From: Micromonospora rubida | Lineage (GTDB): Bacteria > Actinomycetota > Actinomycetes > Mycobacteriales > Micromonosporaceae | Assembly: GCF_009908295.1 (NCBI RefSeq) | Contig: NZ_JAAALO010000015.1 | Span: 1 to 64,000 of the forward strand | Direction of reading: 5' to 3' | Length of the DNA: 64,000 nt | Shown: positions 42,525 to 49,948 of the stretch, piece after piece | How positions within the stretch are numbered: position 1 is the first letter of the stretch | Layout: each line of letters begins with the position of its first letter | The notes under the pieces: model-generated | Seen by the model: the letters and a program-made list of their open reading frames with translations, nothing else | The model's database searches: none | What the model was told of the DNA's origin: nothing | Position numbers and translations under genes: made by a program

Positions 42525-43042
42525 TGAACCTGACCCCGTACGTGGCCTCTCTGGGTCGTGAGCTGCTGACGGCCGTGGAGACCGGTGGTCACGACGACAC
42601 CGCGTTGATCGAGCGGTTGACCGTGTCGATGGAGTCGGCGATCCGGCTCGCCCTGCTCGAAGCGCTGTCGGCCGCCGCCGACGAGATCACCAGGGAGCTG
42701 GCTCCCGGCTCGGTCCAGGTTCGCCTGCGTGGCCGTGACCCCGAATTCGTCGTGACACCCCACCAGGTGGAGCAGCCACGGAAGGACGCCGCCGACCGGG
42801 GTCCGGTGCCGGCCGACGATGCCGCGATGGGCTTCGAGGACGGCGCCACGACGCGCATCAACGTCCGCCTCCCGGAACAACTCAAGGCCGCGGTCGAGGA
42901 TGCGGCCGGCAAGGAGGGCCGGTCGGTCAACGCGTGGCTGGTGCGTGCCGCCTCGACCGCGCTGCGAGCGTCGGAACGCGACCACGGCTCCGACCGGCGC
43001 GGCAAGCCCAGTGCGCAGCGCTACACCGGCTGGGCGCGTTAG
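42524..43042 (+). CDS. Ribbon-helix-helix regulator, HicB-antitoxin-like
   Basis: A 172-residue protein. Residues 1-70 are a helical region (LIERLTVSMESAIRLALLEAL, then LAPGSVQVRLRGRDPEFVV) and the last 60 hold a ribbon-helix-helix: TRINVRLPEQLKAAVEDAAG, then GRSVNAWLVRAAS. Proteins with this layout are often called HicB-family antitoxins, but no HicA-like toxin gene is near; the partner is a DUF4097/ABC operon. It probably binds the two TGGCACCA palindromes and represses the operon starting here. Confidence 0.75.
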   Translation: MNLTPYVASLGRELLTAVETGGHDDTALIERLTVSMESAIRLALLEALSAAADEITRELAPGSVQVRLRGRDPEFVVTPHQVEQPRKDAADRGPVPADDAAMGFEDGATTRINVRLPEQLKAAVEDAAGKEGRSVNAWLVRAASTALRASERDHGSDRRGKPSAQRYTGWAR

Positions 43043-43118
43043 CCGAGCCCGGCCCCACCTTCCTTTCACGTCCCCTACCAGCGGGGATGTTCTTCCGACT
43101 CAGCTTGAGGGGACAGCC

Positions 43119-43967
43119 ATGCCTGTTTTCGCCACCCCGGAATCGATCTCCGTCACGATCGACATCTCCGTCGGCGACGTGCGGCTCATCGCGAGCGACC
43201 GCACCGACACCGTCGTCGAGGTACGGCCGAGCGACGAATCCGACAGCTCCGACGTGGAGGCCGCGCAGCAGACCCGCGTCGCGTACGCCAACGGCACGCT
43301 GACCGTGCGCGGGCCGAAGGCCCGTCCGTTCGACTTCTCCAAGAAGACCAGGTCGGTCGCTGTGCTCGTCGAACTCCCCACCGGCTCGACGGTGCACGGT
43401 GACGTGTCGGTCGGGGACTTCCACAGCACCGGCGTGCTGGGTGAGTGCCGGTTCAAGTCGTCCGTCGGGCACTTCCGACTCGACCGGACCGGCCAGCTTC
43501 GCCTGGACACCTCCGGTGGCCACATCACGGTCGACACGGTCGTCGGTGACGCCGAGGTCGCCACCGGCACCGGACGGGTTCACATCGGCGAGGTCGGCGG
43601 GGCCGCGGTCATCAAGAACTCCAACGGCAACACCGACATCGGCACCGTCACCGGCGAACTGCGTGTCCGTGCGGCCAACGGCGACATCTCCGTCGACCGG
43701 GCCGGCGCCGCAGTCGAAGCCAAGACCTCCAACGGAACCATTCGCATCGGCGAGGTCACGCGCGGCTCGGTCACGCTGCACACCGCGACCGGCGACCTGG
43801 AGGTCGGTGTCGCTGCGGGCACCGCCGCGTGGCTCGACCTGAAGACCGGGCACGGGCGAGTCGACAACGCGCTGGACGACATCGGCCAAGGGCCGGAGAA
43901 GTCCGAGGAGACCGTCGAAGTCCGCGCGAGCACCTCCTTCGGCGACATCACCGTCCGCCGTTCCTGA
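43119..43967 (+). CDS. DUF4097 beta-strand-repeat protein
   Basis: A 282-residue protein with no signal peptide or lipobox, made of many short parallel strands (TSGGHITVDTVVGDAEVATGTG, NSNGNTDIGTVTGELRV, TSNGTIRIGEVTRGSVTLHTATGDL). This is the DUF4097 fold, seen as a solenoid. GAGGGG (43109-43112) precedes the ATG. The protein's role is unknown; in many actinomycetes it is fixed between a HicB-like regulator and an ABC exporter. Confidence 0.85.
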   Translation: MPVFATPESISVTIDISVGDVRLIASDRTDTVVEVRPSDESDSSDVEAAQQTRVAYANGTLTVRGPKARPFDFSKKTRSVAVLVELPTGSTVHGDVSVGDFHSTGVLGECRFKSSVGHFRLDRTGQLRLDTSGGHITVDTVVGDAEVATGTGRVHIGEVGGAAVIKNSNGNTDIGTVTGELRVRAANGDISVDRAGAAVEAKTSNGTIRIGEVTRGSVTLHTATGDLEVGVAAGTAAWLDLKTGHGRVDNALDDIGQGPEKSEETVEVRASTSFGDITVRRS

Positions 43968-43992
43968 CCAGACCTCTCGAAGGGGACCTCCC

Positions 43993-44949
43993 ATGACCAC
44001 CCCATCCCAGTCGGCGATCACGGCGACCGGACTGCGCAGGTCGTTCGGCGACCACGTCGTGCTCGACGGAATCGACCTGAACGTCCCACGGGGCACCGTT
44101 TTCTCGCTGCTCGGCGCGAACGGAGCGGGCAAGACCACCACGGTCAAGATCCTGTCCACGCTGATCCGCGCAGACGGGGGCAGCGCGCGGATCGCGGGCC
44201 ACGACCTGGCCGCCGAGCCCGACGCGGTCCGCGCCGCGATCGGCGTCACCGGCCAGTTCTCCGCGGTCGACAACCTGCTGACCGGCCAGGAGAACCTGAC
44301 CATGATGGCCGATCTGCACCACCTGGGCCGGGCGGCGGGCAGGCGCAGGGCCGCCGAACTGCTCGACCAGTTCGACCTGGCCGACGCGGCCAAGAAGCCG
44401 GCCGCGACCTATTCCGGCGGCATGCGTAGGCGGCTCGACCTCGCGATGACCCTGGTCGGCACACCCCAGGTGATCTTCCTCGACGAGCCGACCACCGGGC
44501 TGGACCCGCGCAGCCGCCGTGGCATGTGGCAGATCGTGCGGGAACTGGTCGCGGGCGGCGTCACCATCTTCCTCACCACGCAGTACCTGGAGGAGGCCGA
44601 CGAACTCGCCGACCGGATCGCGGTACTGGACCACGGCAAGATCGTCGCCGAAGGCACCCCGGACGAACTCAAGCGCCGCATCCCCGGCGGCCACATCCTG
44701 CTGCGGTTCGCCGGCGTCGGCGACCTCGAGTCCGCCGCGCGCGCCGTGGGTCAGGCGTCCCGCGACAGCGACGCGCTCGCCCTGCGGGTGCCACACGACG
44801 GCAGCCTCCGCGCGCTGAAGGCCCTGCTCGACCGGCTCGACGAGAACGCGGTCGAGGTCGACTCGCTGAGCATGCACACCCCCGACCTCGACGACGTCTT
44901 CCTCGCCCTCACCGGCAACCCCAAGAACGAGAAGGTGTCCACGCGATGA
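43993..44949 (+). CDS. DrrA-type ABC exporter ATPase
   Basis: A 318-residue nucleotide-binding subunit. Walker A GANGAGKTTT, signature YSGGMRRRLDLA, and Walker B VIFLDEPTTGLDPRSR are intact, and the C-terminal DrrA-type domain ends LTGNPKNEKVS. It follows DUF4097 by 25 bases and overlaps the permease by 4. It resembles daunorubicin-resistance exporters, so export of a toxic metabolite is possible, but the substrate is unknown. Confidence 0.93.
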   Translation: MTTPSQSAITATGLRRSFGDHVVLDGIDLNVPRGTVFSLLGANGAGKTTTVKILSTLIRADGGSARIAGHDLAAEPDAVRAAIGVTGQFSAVDNLLTGQENLTMMADLHHLGRAAGRRRAAELLDQFDLADAAKKPAATYSGGMRRRLDLAMTLVGTPQVIFLDEPTTGLDPRSRRGMWQIVRELVAGGVTIFLTTQYLEEADELADRIAVLDHGKIVAEGTPDELKRRIPGGHILLRFAGVGDLESAARAVGQASRDSDALALRVPHDGSLRALKALLDRLDENAVEVDSLSMHTPDLDDVFLALTGNPKNEKVSTR

Positions 44950-45737
44950 GCACGATGTCGTACGCACTGACCGACTCGGCGACGATGCTGCGCCGCAACC
45001 TCAAGCGAATGGTGCGCTATCCGTCCATGACGGTGATGCTCATCGGCATGCCGATCGTCTTCCTGCTGCTGTTCGTCTACGTCCTCGGCGGCACACTCGG
45101 CGCCGGGCTCGGCGGCCCCTCCGGCGGACGGGCGGAATACGTCAACTACGTCACCCCCGCGATCATCCTGATGACGATCACCGCCGCGGTTCAGGGCACC
45201 ACCATCTCGGTCGCCATGGACATGACCGAGGGCATCGTCGACCGGTTCCGCACCATGGCCATCGCCCGCATCTCCGTCCTGACGGGGCACGTCGTCGGCA
45301 GCCTCATCCAGACGATGCTCAGCATCGCGGCGGTCATCGGCGTCGCACTGCTCATCGGCTTCCGTCCGTCGGCGGGTCTCGGCGACTGGCTCGCCCTCAC
45401 CGGCGTCCTGGCGATGATGGCCTTCGCCTTCATCTGGCTGTCGGTCGCATTCGGTCTGGCCAGCAAGACCGTCGAGTCGTCGAGCAACGTCGGCATGCCG
45501 CTGATCCTGCTTCCGTTCCTCGGCAGCGGGTTCGTCCCGACCGACTCGATGCCCACCGCGCTGCGCTGGTTCGCCGAATACCAGCCATTCACCCCGCTCA
45601 TCGAAACCATCCGCGGTCTCCTGATGGGCACTCCGATCGGGAACAGTGCCGTCGTCGCCATCGGCTGGTGCGTCGTCATCACCCTCGGCGGCTACCTCTG
45701 GTCGAAGAAGCTGTTCAACCGCGAGTCCACCCGGTAG
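44946..45737 (+). CDS. DrrB-type ABC-2 exporter permease
   Basis: A 263-residue ABC-2 permease with about six membrane segments. The DMTEGIVDRFRTMAIAR segment is typical of DrrB. ATG 44946 overlaps the stop of the ATPase gene as ATGA. Last gene of the operon starting at 42524, ending at a 17-base-pair terminator. Confidence 0.92.
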   Translation: MSTMSYALTDSATMLRRNLKRMVRYPSMTVMLIGMPIVFLLLFVYVLGGTLGAGLGGPSGGRAEYVNYVTPAIILMTITAAVQGTTISVAMDMTEGIVDRFRTMAIARISVLTGHVVGSLIQTMLSIAAVIGVALLIGFRPSAGLGDWLALTGVLAMMAFAFIWLSVAFGLASKTVESSSNVGMPLILLPFLGSGFVPTDSMPTALRWFAEYQPFTPLIETIRGLLMGTPIGNSAVVAIGWCVVITLGGYLWSKKLFNRESTR

Positions 45738-45812
45738 AGCTCGGCGGCTACTGCCCCGAGCGCAAGCCGACCGCCAGGAGACGGCCGACACGAAGTCCCA
45801 AAGCGGGCAGCG

Positions 45813-45850
45813 AAACACCCGGCGGCTCCGAGTGGAGCCGCCGGGTGTTT
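45813..45850. terminator. Terminator after the DUF4097/ABC operon
   Basis: A perfect 17-base-pair stem with a GAGT tetraloop, AAACACCCGGCGGCTCC (45813-45829) with 45834-45850. It starts with AAA and ends with TTT, the form of a bidirectional rho-independent terminator. It also protects the convergent tRNA-Ser(CGA). Confidence 0.88.
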
Positions 45851-45861
45851 GCCCTGCTACA

Positions 45862-45951
45862 TGGCGGTGGCGGAGGGATTTGAACCCTCGGAGGGCGTTA
45901 ACCCTCACACGCTTTCGAGGCGTGCTCCTTAGGCCACTCGGACACGCCACC
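45862..45951 (-). tRNA. tRNA-Ser(CGA)
   Basis: A 90-base class II tRNA on the minus strand. The acceptor GGTGGCG pairs with CGCCACC, the anticodon arm is ACGCCTCGAAAGCGT (anticodon CGA), a long variable arm follows, the T arm has GGTTCAAATCC, and CCA is encoded. It bounds the accessory islet on the right, inverted relative to tRNA-Ser(GGA). Confidence 0.97.
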
Positions 45952-46026
45952 GCCGAGAAGGGTACAGGACTCCGGGTCTGGACGCCCAACCGGTATCGCC
46001 CGGGCCGGCCTGGCAGGATCTTTGCC

Positions 46027-46734
46027 ATGAGTACGCACATCGGCGCGAAGCCGGGAGAGATCGCCGAACGGGTCCTGATGCCGGGTGACCCGCTGCGGGC
46101 CAAGTGGATCGCGGAGACCTACCTCGAGGGCGCCAGGTGCTACTCGACGGTTCGGGGCATGCTGGGCTTCACCGGCCGCTGGAACGGCGTGGAGGTCTCC
46201 GTCCAGGGCTCCGGCATGGGCATGCCGTCGGCCTCCATCTACGCCCATGAACTGGTCAACGACTACGGCGTGAAGTCCCTGATCCGGGTCGGCTCCTGCG
46301 GGGCACTCTCCGAGGACCTCCGGCTGCGGGACGTGGTGGCGGCGATCGGCTCGTCCACCGACTCGAACATGAACCGGATGCGCTTCGACGGGTTGATCGA
46401 CTACGCCCCGGTCGCCGATTTCGGGCTGTTGCGTACGTCGGTCGAGGTGGCCGAGCGGCGCGGCGTCGCCATGCGGGTGGGCCCGGTCCTCGCGGCGGAC
46501 GCCTTCTACACCGACCGCCCTGACCTGTCCGACAGGCTCGCCGACTACGGCGTGCTGGCCGTGGAGATGGAGTCCGCGGCGCTCTACACGATCGCCGCCC
46601 GGTTCAAGGCCCGGGCGCTGACCATCCTCACGGTCAGCGACCACATCAAGACCGGCGAGAAGACCACCTCGGAGGAGCGCGAGCAGACCTTCTCCCAGAT
46701 GGTCGAGATCGGCCTGGACACCATCATCGCCTGA
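46027..46734 (+). CDS. deoD: Purine-nucleoside phosphorylase, DeoD type
   Basis: A 235-residue trimer-of-dimers phosphorylase. STHIGAKPGEIAERVLMPGD (residues 2-21) and the VEMESAALYTIA segment give the phosphate and ribose sites. MRVGSCGAL is replaced by IRVGSCGAL. It salvages purine bases from nucleosides. It stands alone, convergent with tadA across a nested palindrome. Confidence 0.94.
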   Translation: MSTHIGAKPGEIAERVLMPGDPLRAKWIAETYLEGARCYSTVRGMLGFTGRWNGVEVSVQGSGMGMPSASIYAHELVNDYGVKSLIRVGSCGALSEDLRLRDVVAAIGSSTDSNMNRMRFDGLIDYAPVADFGLLRTSVEVAERRGVAMRVGPVLAADAFYTDRPDLSDRLADYGVLAVEMESAALYTIAARFKARALTILTVSDHIKTGEKTTSEEREQTFSQMVEIGLDTIIA

Positions 46735-46748
46735 TCACTCCGTTCCCC

Positions 46749-46825
46749 AGGATCGCGCTCGATCCAGGAGACAGTGGCCTCCAATTGCCTTGGGGGCCAC
46801 CACATCCGGGACCGGGCGCGATCCT
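46749..46825. repeat. Nested inverted repeat between deoD and tadA
   Basis: AGGATCGCGC (46749-46758) pairs perfectly with GCGCGATCCT (46816-46825), enclosing an inner hairpin GTGGCC (46774-46779)/GGCCAC (46795-46800). This two-tier structure is larger than a usual terminator. It may be an extragenic palindromic repeat that also ends both convergent transcripts. Confidence 0.55.
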
Positions 46826-46841
46826 GCCCACGACCCCCGCT

Positions 46842-47303
46842 TCAGCGGAAGAAGGCTCGCAGGACGGCGGAGTTCTCGGCCTCCAGCACTCCCCCGTACA
46901 CCTCGGGGCGGTGGTTGAGCCGGCGGTCGCGCAGCACGTCCCAGAGCGAGCCGGCCGCCCCGGTCTTGGGCTCCCACGCCCCGAAGATCACGGTCGAGAT
47001 CCGGGCCAGCACGATCGCCCCCGCGCACATCGTGCACGGTTCGAGGGTCACCACCAGGGTGCAGTCGTCGAGCCGCCAGCGGCCCAGGCGCTCGGCGGCC
47101 CGGCGCAGCGCCAGCACCTCCGCGTGCGCGGTCGGGTCCCCGGTCAGCTCCCGCTCGTTGCGCCCGGCGGCCAACTCTGTCCCGTCCGGGCCGTAGATCA
47201 CGGCGCCCACCGGCACGTCGTCCGCCACCGGGCCGGCCTCGGATGATTCAGGGCCGATGACGGGTCCCGGGCCGGTCACGGCGACCTGGAGCGCCCGGCG
47301 CAT
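46842..47303 (-). CDS. tadA: tRNA-specific adenosine deaminase
   Basis: A 153-residue zinc deaminase that makes inosine at the wobble base of tRNA-Arg(ACG). HAEVLALRRAAERL provides the zinc histidine and catalytic glutamate, and PCTMCAGA the two zinc cysteines. About 15 residues rich in proline and glutamate are inserted before GAVIYGPDG, an extension relative to E. coli TadA. The ATG at 47303 is chosen; the frame is open further upstream with low-complexity sequence. The downstream position of the partner gene supports the call. Confidence 0.9.
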   Translation of the reverse strand: MRRALQVAVTGPGPVIGPESSEAGPVADDVPVGAVIYGPDGTELAAGRNERELTGDPTAHAEVLALRRAAERLGRWRLDDCTLVVTLEPCTMCAGAIVLARISTVIFGAWEPKTGAAGSLWDVLRDRRLNHRPEVYGGVLEAENSAVLRAFFR

Positions 47304-47514
47304 CCACAGCTCGTGCCGCTGTCTGCGGCCGAGCCCGTCCAGCTCAGCCAGCCCTTCGGCCGCGCCCGGGCCGACCCGCCCGACCGCGCCCGGGGTCGGC
47401 TGACCCGGTCGCACGGGCCCCAGCGCCGGGTCGGTCGCGTCGGCCGGCTCGGCGGCACCCGCCGCCGCCGACCCGCCGCCGGCCAGCCCGGCCCCGCCGG
47501 TGGAGGGCGGCGGG

Positions 47515-48039
47515 TCAGACGCCACGTAGCTCCTCGACCTCGTCCGCACACCCGAGGATCTGACACACCTCGGCGGTGACGTCGGCCGGCAACATCCCCT
47601 CGTGCGCGCAGAGGGCCAGCAGCCGCTGCGCGGAGATGCCCAGGTCGGCCAGGAGGTCCGCGTCGCCGACCGGGTCGGCCTCCGGGTCGACCGCCGGCTG
47701 TTCGTCGTCGTCGCCGGTCGCGCTCGGCCGGGGCTCCTCGGTGTCGTCGAAGCCGGTGACCGACCCCTTGAGGTCCCCGACCAGCAGGGCGCCGAGCCGG
47801 GACTCCTCCGCGTACGCGGAGTCGGAGCCGAAGACCCGCAGGTTCTCGGCCTCGTCGAGGCGCAGGACGACGAGGTAGGCATCGTCGGCCTCGACGAAGA
47901 GCAGCGACAGATCGGCGTCCGGCTCGACGTCGCGCAGCCGGTCGGCGACCTCGTCGACGTCGATGGCGCCACGCAGGTTCACCTCGGCGGCCGTCCAGCC
48001 GCCCTCGTCGCGCACCACGGCGGCAGCGAAGTACGACAC
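47515..48039 (-). CDS. tRNA adenosine deaminase-associated protein
   Basis: A 174-residue acidic protein starting MSYFAAAVVRDEGGW. Its beta-rich N-terminal domain and its C-terminal helical segment (DLLADLGISAQRLLALCAHEG) match the family always encoded upstream of tadA in actinobacteria. It may assist or regulate TadA; its biochemical role is not known. It is separated from tadA by about 210 bases, longer than usual. Confidence 0.8.
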   Translation of the reverse strand: MSYFAAAVVRDEGGWTAAEVNLRGAIDVDEVADRLRDVEPDADLSLLFVEADDAYLVVLRLDEAENLRVFGSDSAYAEESRLGALLVGDLKGSVTGFDDTEEPRPSATGDDDEQPAVDPEADPVGDADLLADLGISAQRLLALCAHEGMLPADVTAEVCQILGCADEVEELRGV

Positions 48040-48168
48040 GGTCCCCCCAAATAGCCTCGGCGCAACTCGCCGACTCGTTACGCGTGCACGTTAACCGGTC
48101 GGGTCGGCAGGCGACCGGGCAACGCCCCGAAGGGCCGGTCAATCCCGTGGAAAGTGTGGTGTGCCGGC

Positions 48169-48336
48169 TCAGCCGGCGACGCGACGCCGGGTGGCGATCA
48201 GCTGCCGCAACTGCTCGGTGCGGGCGCGCTGCGGCCGGTCCTGCATGCGTACCGCTCGGGCTCCCGCCAGCTCGGCGAGGATCCGTAGGCGGCGGCGGCT
48301 CCGCTCGGGGTCGAGGCGGGAGGTGGTACAGGCCAT
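48169..48336 (-). CDS. Small basic hypothetical protein
   Basis: A 55-residue arginine-rich protein (MACTTSRLDPERSRRRLRIL..., then QDRPQRARTEQLRQLIATRR). The ATG at 48336 is chosen over the open start at 48393. No clear ribosome site is visible, so this is only a possible gene; the helical, highly charged composition would suit a nucleic-acid-binding peptide. Confidence 0.35.
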   Translation of the reverse strand: MACTTSRLDPERSRRRLRILAELAGARAVRMQDRPQRARTEQLRQLIATRRRVAG

Positions 48337-48447
48337 ACCGCCGAGGGTGCGCCGTCTGAGCGGGTACGTCAAGACGGGACTTTCGTGTGCCACCGGGGGC
48401 GCGGCGAGGGCTCCGTCACCGGCCTCGCGTCGCCGCCCGCCGCAGCC

Positions 48448-48837
48448 TCACCACAGGGGCCAGTCGCCGACGGTCGCCCAGCGCACGGCGACCACGGCCG
48501 CGGCGACGCTCCAGCCGCCGGCGGTGACGATGGCGACCCCGGTGGCCACCCCCCGGTCGCCGAGCCGGACGAGCCCCAGGGCGGCCAGCCAGGCCAGCCC
48601 ACCCGCGAGGACGGTCCACCAGGCGTATCCGGGGACGTCGTGGCCGAGCAGGCCGAACAGCACCAGCCAGGCTGCGGCGAGCGCGCCGCCGGAGGCGACG
48701 CCCGCGCCGGTGACGGGGTGCGGTTCGCGCCAGGTCGGCCGGGTCGACGGCCCGGAGGGGAAAAGCCCCGAGGGGGTACGCGAACCGGGACGCCCCGGTT
48801 CCGGGTGGGTCGGGAGGGTGGGCTGCCACGTCGTCAC
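48448..48837 (-). CDS. Small membrane protein, four predicted segments
   Basis: A 129-residue protein starting MTTWQPTLPTHPEPG. A proline-rich cytoplasmic N-terminus of about 45 residues is followed by four hydrophobic segments, roughly 48-70, 73-95, 98-112 and 114-128. GTG 48837 is preceded by AAGGAG at 5-base spacing. No family is recognised. It is divergent from the peptidase gene. Confidence 0.6.
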   Translation of the reverse strand: MTTWQPTLPTHPEPGRPGSRTPSGLFPSGPSTRPTWREPHPVTGAGVASGGALAAAWLVLFGLLGHDVPGYAWWTVLAGGLAWLAALGLVRLGDRGVATGVAIVTAGGWSVAAAVVAVRWATVGDWPLW

Positions 48838-48968
48838 CGTCACTCCTTCCGAGCCGGCGCTCCCGCACCGGGCGGTCGGCCGGCCGGTCCGGCCAGCGCG
48901 CGGGACGGGTGCCGGCGGCGCCTGGGACCGTACCGACACAACCGTAACCGTTCTGTCAGGATGATCGA

Positions 48969-49739
48969 ATGTCCTCGTGCTTCTCGCGCCGGAGCCGCGC
49001 GCGTGCGGCGTACCCGGTCCTGCTGCTGCTCGCGCCGGTGCTGGCCGCCGGCTGCTCGGCGCCGCCGTCCGCCGCGCCGAGCGGCGGCGGGTGGGTCGGG
49101 ACCGCCCCGGCCACCGCCGACCAGCCGGCCGTGCCGACGGCCGCGCCGACGCCGACGCCAGCGCCGACGGCCGCCCGGCCGTCGGCCTCGCCGACCCGGG
49201 CCGGCCTGCGGCACGTGTTCCCGGTACGCGCCGGCAACGTCGACTACCACCCGACCCACTCCGCGTACCCGGGGACGGACATCTTCGCCGACTGCGGCGA
49301 GCCGGTGGTGGCGGTGACCGACGGGACGGTCCTCGAGGTGAGCCGGGTGGACCGGTTCGACCGGCGAGGACCGCTGGGGCCGTACAACGGGGGCCTGTCG
49401 GTGTCGCTGCTGGGCGACGACGGGGTGCGCTACTACGGCTCACACCTCAGCGCGATCACCGCCGGGATCGACGCGGGGACCCGGGTGCGGGCCGGGCAGC
49501 AGGTCGGCAGGGTGGGCCGGACGGGCAACGCGAACAACGTCTGTCACGTGCACTTCGGCATCTCGCCCGCCTGCACGGGCCGGGGCGACTGGTGGATCCG
49601 GCGCGGGGTGGTCTGGCCGGCGCGCTACCTCGACTCGTGGCGGCGGGACGGCAACCGGGAGCCGGCCGCCGAGGTGGGCGCGTGGCGGCGGAAGCACGGC
49701 TGCCCGAAGGCCCCGACGGCCGGCGGCGCAGCCGGCTGA
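48969..49739 (+). CDS. M23-family metallopeptidase lipoprotein
   Basis: A 256-residue lipoprotein: signal residues 14-28, lipobox LAAGC (Cys29), then a threonine/proline-rich linker. The peptidase domain has HSAYPGTDIFADCGEPVVAV (the HxxxD zinc pair) and CHVHFGI (HxH), so all LytM/M23 zinc ligands are present and it should cut peptide bridges of the wall. Members are usual in wall remodelling. Confidence 0.88.
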   Translation: MSSCFSRRSRARAAYPVLLLLAPVLAAGCSAPPSAAPSGGGWVGTAPATADQPAVPTAAPTPTPAPTAARPSASPTRAGLRHVFPVRAGNVDYHPTHSAYPGTDIFADCGEPVVAVTDGTVLEVSRVDRFDRRGPLGPYNGGLSVSLLGDDGVRYYGSHLSAITAGIDAGTRVRAGQQVGRVGRTGNANNVCHVHFGISPACTGRGDWWIRRGVVWPARYLDSWRRDGNREPAAEVGAWRRKHGCPKAPTAGGAAG

Positions 49740-49820
49740 CCGGCCCGGACAGGCCACCCGCCGGGAACGGGCTCACCCCCTCGGCCAATCGCGACATCAC
49801 GGCTTAACCGGTCGGACACA

Positions 49821-49850
49821 TTGACGCATGTCTTGGCAAGCGGTTAACGT
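49821..49850 (+). promoter_or_regulatory. Promoter of the GH81 gene
   Basis: TTGACG (49821-49826) and TAACGT (49845-49850) are separated by 18 bases, a good housekeeping-type promoter. The LacI-type operator covers the expected start point about eight bases downstream. Confidence 0.6.
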
Positions 49851-49857
49851 CGCGTCG

Positions 49858-49875
49858 TGAGAGAGCGCTCTCACA
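49858..49875. promoter_or_regulatory. LacI-type operator of the GH81 gene
   Basis: GAGAGCGCTCTC (49861-49872) is a perfect 12-base palindrome with AGCGCT at the centre, within the 18-base site 49858-49875. This fits LacI-family sugar repressors. It overlaps the predicted start of transcription, so binding should repress the glucanase until its sugar inducer appears. Confidence 0.7.
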
Positions 49876-49948
49876 GGTAACGAACCTCCCGATTGACCCC
49901 AAACGCCGCCGCCGGCCGGTCCGGCGCCCCCGCGCGATGGAGGCACCC

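Noticed and set aside
42524..43042. A HicAB toxin-antitoxin pair
   Set aside because: The protein is HicB-like in its ribbon-helix-helix, but no HicA-like toxin gene is next to it; the neighbours are DUF4097 and an ABC exporter.
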